From contig NC_040018.1 in assembly GCF_000972845.2 (NCBI RefSeq), positions 9,769,157-9,833,156 of the forward strand: a DNA stretch of 64,000 nt. Direction: 5' to 3'. Source of the stretch: Larimichthys crocea (lineage: Eukaryota > Chordata > Actinopteri > Sciaenidae). The translations under genes were made by a program, and so were the position numbers. Positions 60,075-64,000 of this stretch are shown here, one piece after another (the stretch's first letter is position 1; each line of letters opens with the position of its first letter). Below the pieces are notes generated by a model. That model did not search any database. It was not told the DNA's origin and worked only from the letters and a program-made list of their open reading frames with translations.

Positions 60075-63000
60075 AAATGTTCACTTGCTGCCTAATATAT
60101 CCCACACTGACAGATGCCATAATAACGAGATAATCAGTGTTATCCACTTCACCTGTCTGTGGTTATAATATTATGGCTGATTGGTGTATATATGGGTGAC
60201 AAATGAATGTCTAAGTAAGACGTTGGGTCACTATGAACACCCAGAATAATTCTGATTCTCCTCAGATGAGATTCATCAGGCTCTTCCACCCGGCACAAAG
60301 AGGCAGGTAGCACAGCACAAGTGTCTTTGTTAATTTTAAGTTGTCACATCCAGACCCCATGCTGTGTTGTACATGTGCCATCTTGTTGCTATGTTAGTCC
60401 TAAATGAGGTTTGGGCAGGAACATTGTTGGCACATTGCTATCTTGAGGCAGCAGAAAGTGTTTGCATCATTTACCATCAGAACATTTAATCATCTGAAGT
60501 CAGTGGCATAACTTTTTCCTGTTATTTTTCCTGTTAAGGGTATATTATTCAGATGGTAAAATGCAGCTATATACTGTAGGTGGTTCACATGCATGTACAC
60601 TCCATGGCCAGGCTGCAGCACTCTTCATCCTCAGTTAAATGTTATAGCCAAGTTATAACAGTTTTTCTGTCTACAATAAATGTAGTAATGTAGCCTGTTA
60701 CTTACTGAATGTGAATTTGAATATTGTGTTTATTAATTATGTAAAACTGGGAGGTTTTTCCTTCTAACTTTTAGTAGTTTTTTGATTGCTTTGGAGTCTA
60801 CTAGAAGTTATGGAACCATTCTGAGCAGGAAACCGCTCGTCAACTTGCCAAATCTGATGTTTAAATAGCAACGTGCCAGGTGCAGGGACCTGGCTTATAG
60901 GGAATGACACAAGACAGTCTGATTGGTTGAATTCGTATCAGAAAAACAAACCTATGATTAATTAAGAGACTAAATACAAACTCTGTATGCCTTGCACCTT
61001 TCTTTGGGGCCATATTATAGGCTGTTTAACTGGCAAAAGTGGAATATAGTTTCACCCAAAGATATCCCCTCATCTGGTGCTGTGATGATGGTAGAAGGTG
61101 TAAAGGTGCATTTTGACAGAAAGACAGTTTTAGCCAGGTGTTATCTCGCAAATTTGACACCTAGACCTTGTGCAGTCTGTGTTTGCCCCAAACAGCCACT
61201 GACTGTTAGCTCTAAGCTAGCTAATAAATGTGGCAATGGTTGCCTTTAGGCATGCGAGGCCCTGCGTCAAAGACACTCACCAGGTTTTTTTCCAGGTCAG
61301 CTCAGGGAATATCTATGACAGGTTTTCAAAATACAGCCTGCTTGTTAGCAACATTGTATAAAATGTCCTCTAATGATTTATGCAACTCTCTTAAGCAACA
61401 CTTTGTTTAGCTTGTCATGCAGTCACATAAAAGAGCAAACTGAGAATCTACAACAATGATTGGACTAGGATTGTCCTCCGGGGACAATTAAGATTTATTG
61501 GATTTAATTTTCCACAGACATTTCAAGACTGCATTTCCTGACGTACCACTGCCTCTCTTTTTATTTGTCGGTTTTTGGACAAATCACTGCACACTCTCCA
61601 GTGGTATCTAACCGCCTCAGCCAGAAATCTGACAATGTCTTGTGAGGCTGTTTGCTTGTGTCCAATAGAAAATGAATGGGGGCAAACTTTATGATTAGCA
61701 GAGTGCTCCAAAATCTCCCATATACTGTAGGTGTTCAGCTGGGTTGAGATCTGGTGACTGTGAAATCTATAGCAAATGATTTTCTCCATTTTCATCTTCG
61801 TCAAACTATTCATCCCTTGCTCTACTGTGTGTATGGAAGAAATTTGCTGTTTCCGTGCAATTTTTTTTCCTTTAATTTGTCACCCATCTGTCTCACCTGC
61901 GGAGAATTCACACAAGTTCAAAACACAGTGAACATTCAAACTGTAAAAATCAAGATATGCAGATAATAACAGTAAAAAAGACAAATTTGGAGATCAAGTT
62001 TCATTTTTTTCTTTGTGCATTCATTGTTTGAGTTTAGTTCTATTGGTTTTATTTTTAATATACTAAATTCCCACTGAAGTCTGAAGAAAAAATTGGCAAA
62101 TTAGTGTACGAAAAAGCAACAGCTGTTGTTACACATTATCTTAACGTGACTACAACACGTTGAAAAACAAATAAATCTTCGGTTTTTCTCTCACTGCAAA
62201 GACATTACCATAATATAATGTGTCAAAGCAGAATGAATGGAAAACAAAACATGTTGGCTCTAATGAAATGCTGCAAGTACTTGACCAAGAAAAGATCTTT
62301 ACTACTACAAGGACCACCCTCAGAGTTTGTGTAATATCCTCCAATAAGGGACATTTAAGGGTCCCCGGAAATGCACTGCGGTGGAAATGCAATGAGTTCC
62401 CTTTCAAAGGTTCCTCCTCCCTGGGGAAAGTTATTGCGGTGGAAACGCGGCTTAAATATTGATTGGTTACTGGTGAATATGACAGTTAATCTATGTTAGA
62501 CTTGCAGTGACCTGGTGGGTTGGGCAGGGAGTCTCCCTGTCTCTCCTTAATACAGTCTATATTGTAAACTCCCTTTCCCCAAAAACATTAAATGTCTCCA
62601 GAAAGCATAAAATTACCTACGCCGATGATTTACAGTCAGATGATGATAGTAAACAGAGAAAGGCAATACCTGAATTATTAAAACTTTGGTGTAAACACCT
62701 TAATTAGTTTTGTGTATTTGCATTAATGGTGTTATCAAAGGAAGCACACAAAAACATGATTAATAGAGCTCGGTCACCTACCGATCATTGGGATGTCTTT
62801 GCATGTAAATAGTTTTTTTTTGGGTTTCCTTAATTGTTTGCAGAAGCCACAAACATCCCAGACCGAACCTGATGCAAACCAACATGTTGAAGAAATATAC
62901 AACAGAATCTTGGCTCAGCTGTGAAACAATAAAACTTGTTTTTGTGGTGGTGGTACACTAGGTTACAATACATAACACATAAAATAAAGAAGGTTATATG

Positions 63001-64000
63001 AAGGTTTTCTTTGTAAACTTGTTAATGTCTGAAACAAAAAAAATACACACTGCATTTCAGATATGATTCAAGACGCTTTAGTCTCATGTCACTTTGCGTC
63101 AGTTCAGGTATGTTCTTCAAGGTGACTGGAATATACAGCCTGGTGTGGCATTGCACACTGACACCAACTTTGATACTAGCACTAGGAGGCATTAATTAAA
63201 AATAAAACCAGAGCCTTCATTGATATTTCTACCTGAGGGCAGGAGATCAGAATTTATACATGTCCTTTTTTTTAATGATCCGATGAAAAAATAAGCAACC
63301 AAGTAGAAAGTTTTCAGGACATGGAGAGAATTAAAGCCTTAATTTCCTTCTTGACCATTTCATGAATGTTTAAAGAGAATATACAGAATACTGAAATCTA
63401 TGAATCTATACTCTTGAATGCTACAATTTCAAGATATACAGTATGTAACAATTATTAAATACACTTTGGAAGATCAGTTTAAAACAGTCTGTCCTAAACT
63501 GTCAAAAAACTACAGAGACTAACTGGGGCAAAGCCATGGATTAATTTTTGTCCCAACAGACCTCTGAGCTCTTTGACCTTTCTTTGAGGTACTCAGTCTC
63601 AGTGGATAAAAACCACAGGGATTACAAAGACATTATGTCTCTGCCAATGTGTTCTACAGTTCAGTGACGCATTTGTGTTTTAGCTGCAATGACTTGCAGA
63701 TGTTTCACATAATATATCAATTAAATGAACGGAAAGGAGATCAAGTGAGAAAAACTCCAAATCAGCGTGATCCCACTAAACATTGTTCCAGCAGGTCCTA
63801 CAGAGTCAATATCCATCACAGGATACAGCTCGCATTATTCACTTTTGTTAAATAAACTTTTGAACACATCCGAAGTGAGAAGAAGCTGACTGTTTGTGTA
63901 ACATGTGTGAAACAAAAATCTCATTCCTGTCTGAACAAAATCGTTGCCAAAACCATTCTGCTAAAAGATGTCAGTGTTAGTTTCTTCAAACTTTTTTTCT

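Larger units (their letters stand above)
58768..60190 (-). mobile_element. Tc1-like DNA transposon, dead and interrupted
   Basis: Inverted ends tatacatcaatcagccataa (from 58768) and ttatggctgattggtgtata (to 60190) agree at nearly all positions and sit in TA-rich sites, as Tc1 elements do. The antisense reading of the left part corresponds to the C-terminal half of a Tc1 transposase: on the minus strand PKIVQEWFEEHDSKVLTWP (within 59182-58979) matches the family segment before the last catalytic residue. Internal deletions and stops destroy the frame. The N-terminal part of the transposase gene is absent, replaced by a hAT fragment at 59557-60074. Confidence 0.85.
49437..64000 (-). other. gpc6: 3' end of gpc6 intron upstream of exon 5
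   Basis: At least 14.6 kb of intron precedes exon 5, which begins with the last two bases of an Asp codon. The expected upstream exon (ending in the conserved DTEWN-like segment) was not found on the minus strand here. The interval holds a tRNA-derived SINE (53426-53734), an adjoining dispersed repeat (53745-54010), and the Tc1/hAT composite (58768-60190). The rest is AT-rich sequence without recognisable genes. Confidence 0.75.

Noticed and set aside
62300..62460. 'gcggtggaaatgc' and 'gcggtggaaacgcggct' words reminiscent of a fish DNA transposon
   Set aside because: No borders or second copy seen in the window; too little to call.
49437..64000. Search for gpc6 exon 4 on the minus strand
   Set aside because: No segment matching the conserved cysteine-rich block that precedes the DAMLLVA exon; it probably lies beyond the window.
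1..64000. CRISPR arrays, operons, bacterial or phage systems
   Set aside because: No regularly spaced repeats, no prokaryotic gene density; the window is vertebrate.

Overview
This is vertebrate genomic DNA, most likely from a teleost fish. It is AT-rich, carries almost no long reading frames, and is scattered with repeats typical of fish genomes (BEL/Pao, Tc1 and hAT relics, a tRNA-derived SINE, LINE tails and several anonymous dispersed families). Its one recognisable host gene is split into small exons with proper GT-AG borders. Nothing here looks bacterial, plasmid-borne or phage-like.

The host gene is the 3' half of glypican-6 (gpc6) on the minus strand. Five coding exons, equivalent to exons 5 to 9 of the nine-exon human gene, lie at 49436-49306, 45696-45553, 22227-22097, 20212-20037 and 16976-16753. 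Each is bounded by AG and GT, the phases join without a break, and together they encode 268 residues ending in TAA. They cover the end of the cysteine-rich ectodomain, the stalk with its Ser-Gly glycosaminoglycan sites, and the GPI-anchor signal. The earlier exons must lie beyond base 64000. Wording in exons 7 to 9 fits GPC6 rather than its sister GPC4; gpc6a and gpc6b cannot be told apart from this window.

Layout: 1-16752 is the 3' UTR and the sequence downstream of gpc6. It holds a dead BEL/Pao retroelement (about 5050-8250), a dispersed repeat joined to its end, a MITE-like copy and a LINE/SINE-like tail. 16977-49305 contains four introns; the largest (23.3 kb, 22228-45552) holds an intact-looking non-autonomous hAT element with an 8-bp target duplication, a second MITE copy and two dispersed-repeat copies. 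49437-64000 is the 3' end of the long intron before exon 5. It has a tRNA-derived SINE, another dispersed-repeat copy and, at 58768-60190, a Tc1 element whose middle has been replaced by half of a hAT element with a BED zinc finger.

I found no new multi-gene system. The observations most worth following are the hAT/Tc1 chimera, four near-perfect hairpins, the poly-alanine insert beside the gpc6 GPI signal, and several gene-free stretches that look like candidate conserved non-coding elements. All family assignments come from reading and memory; no search was run.
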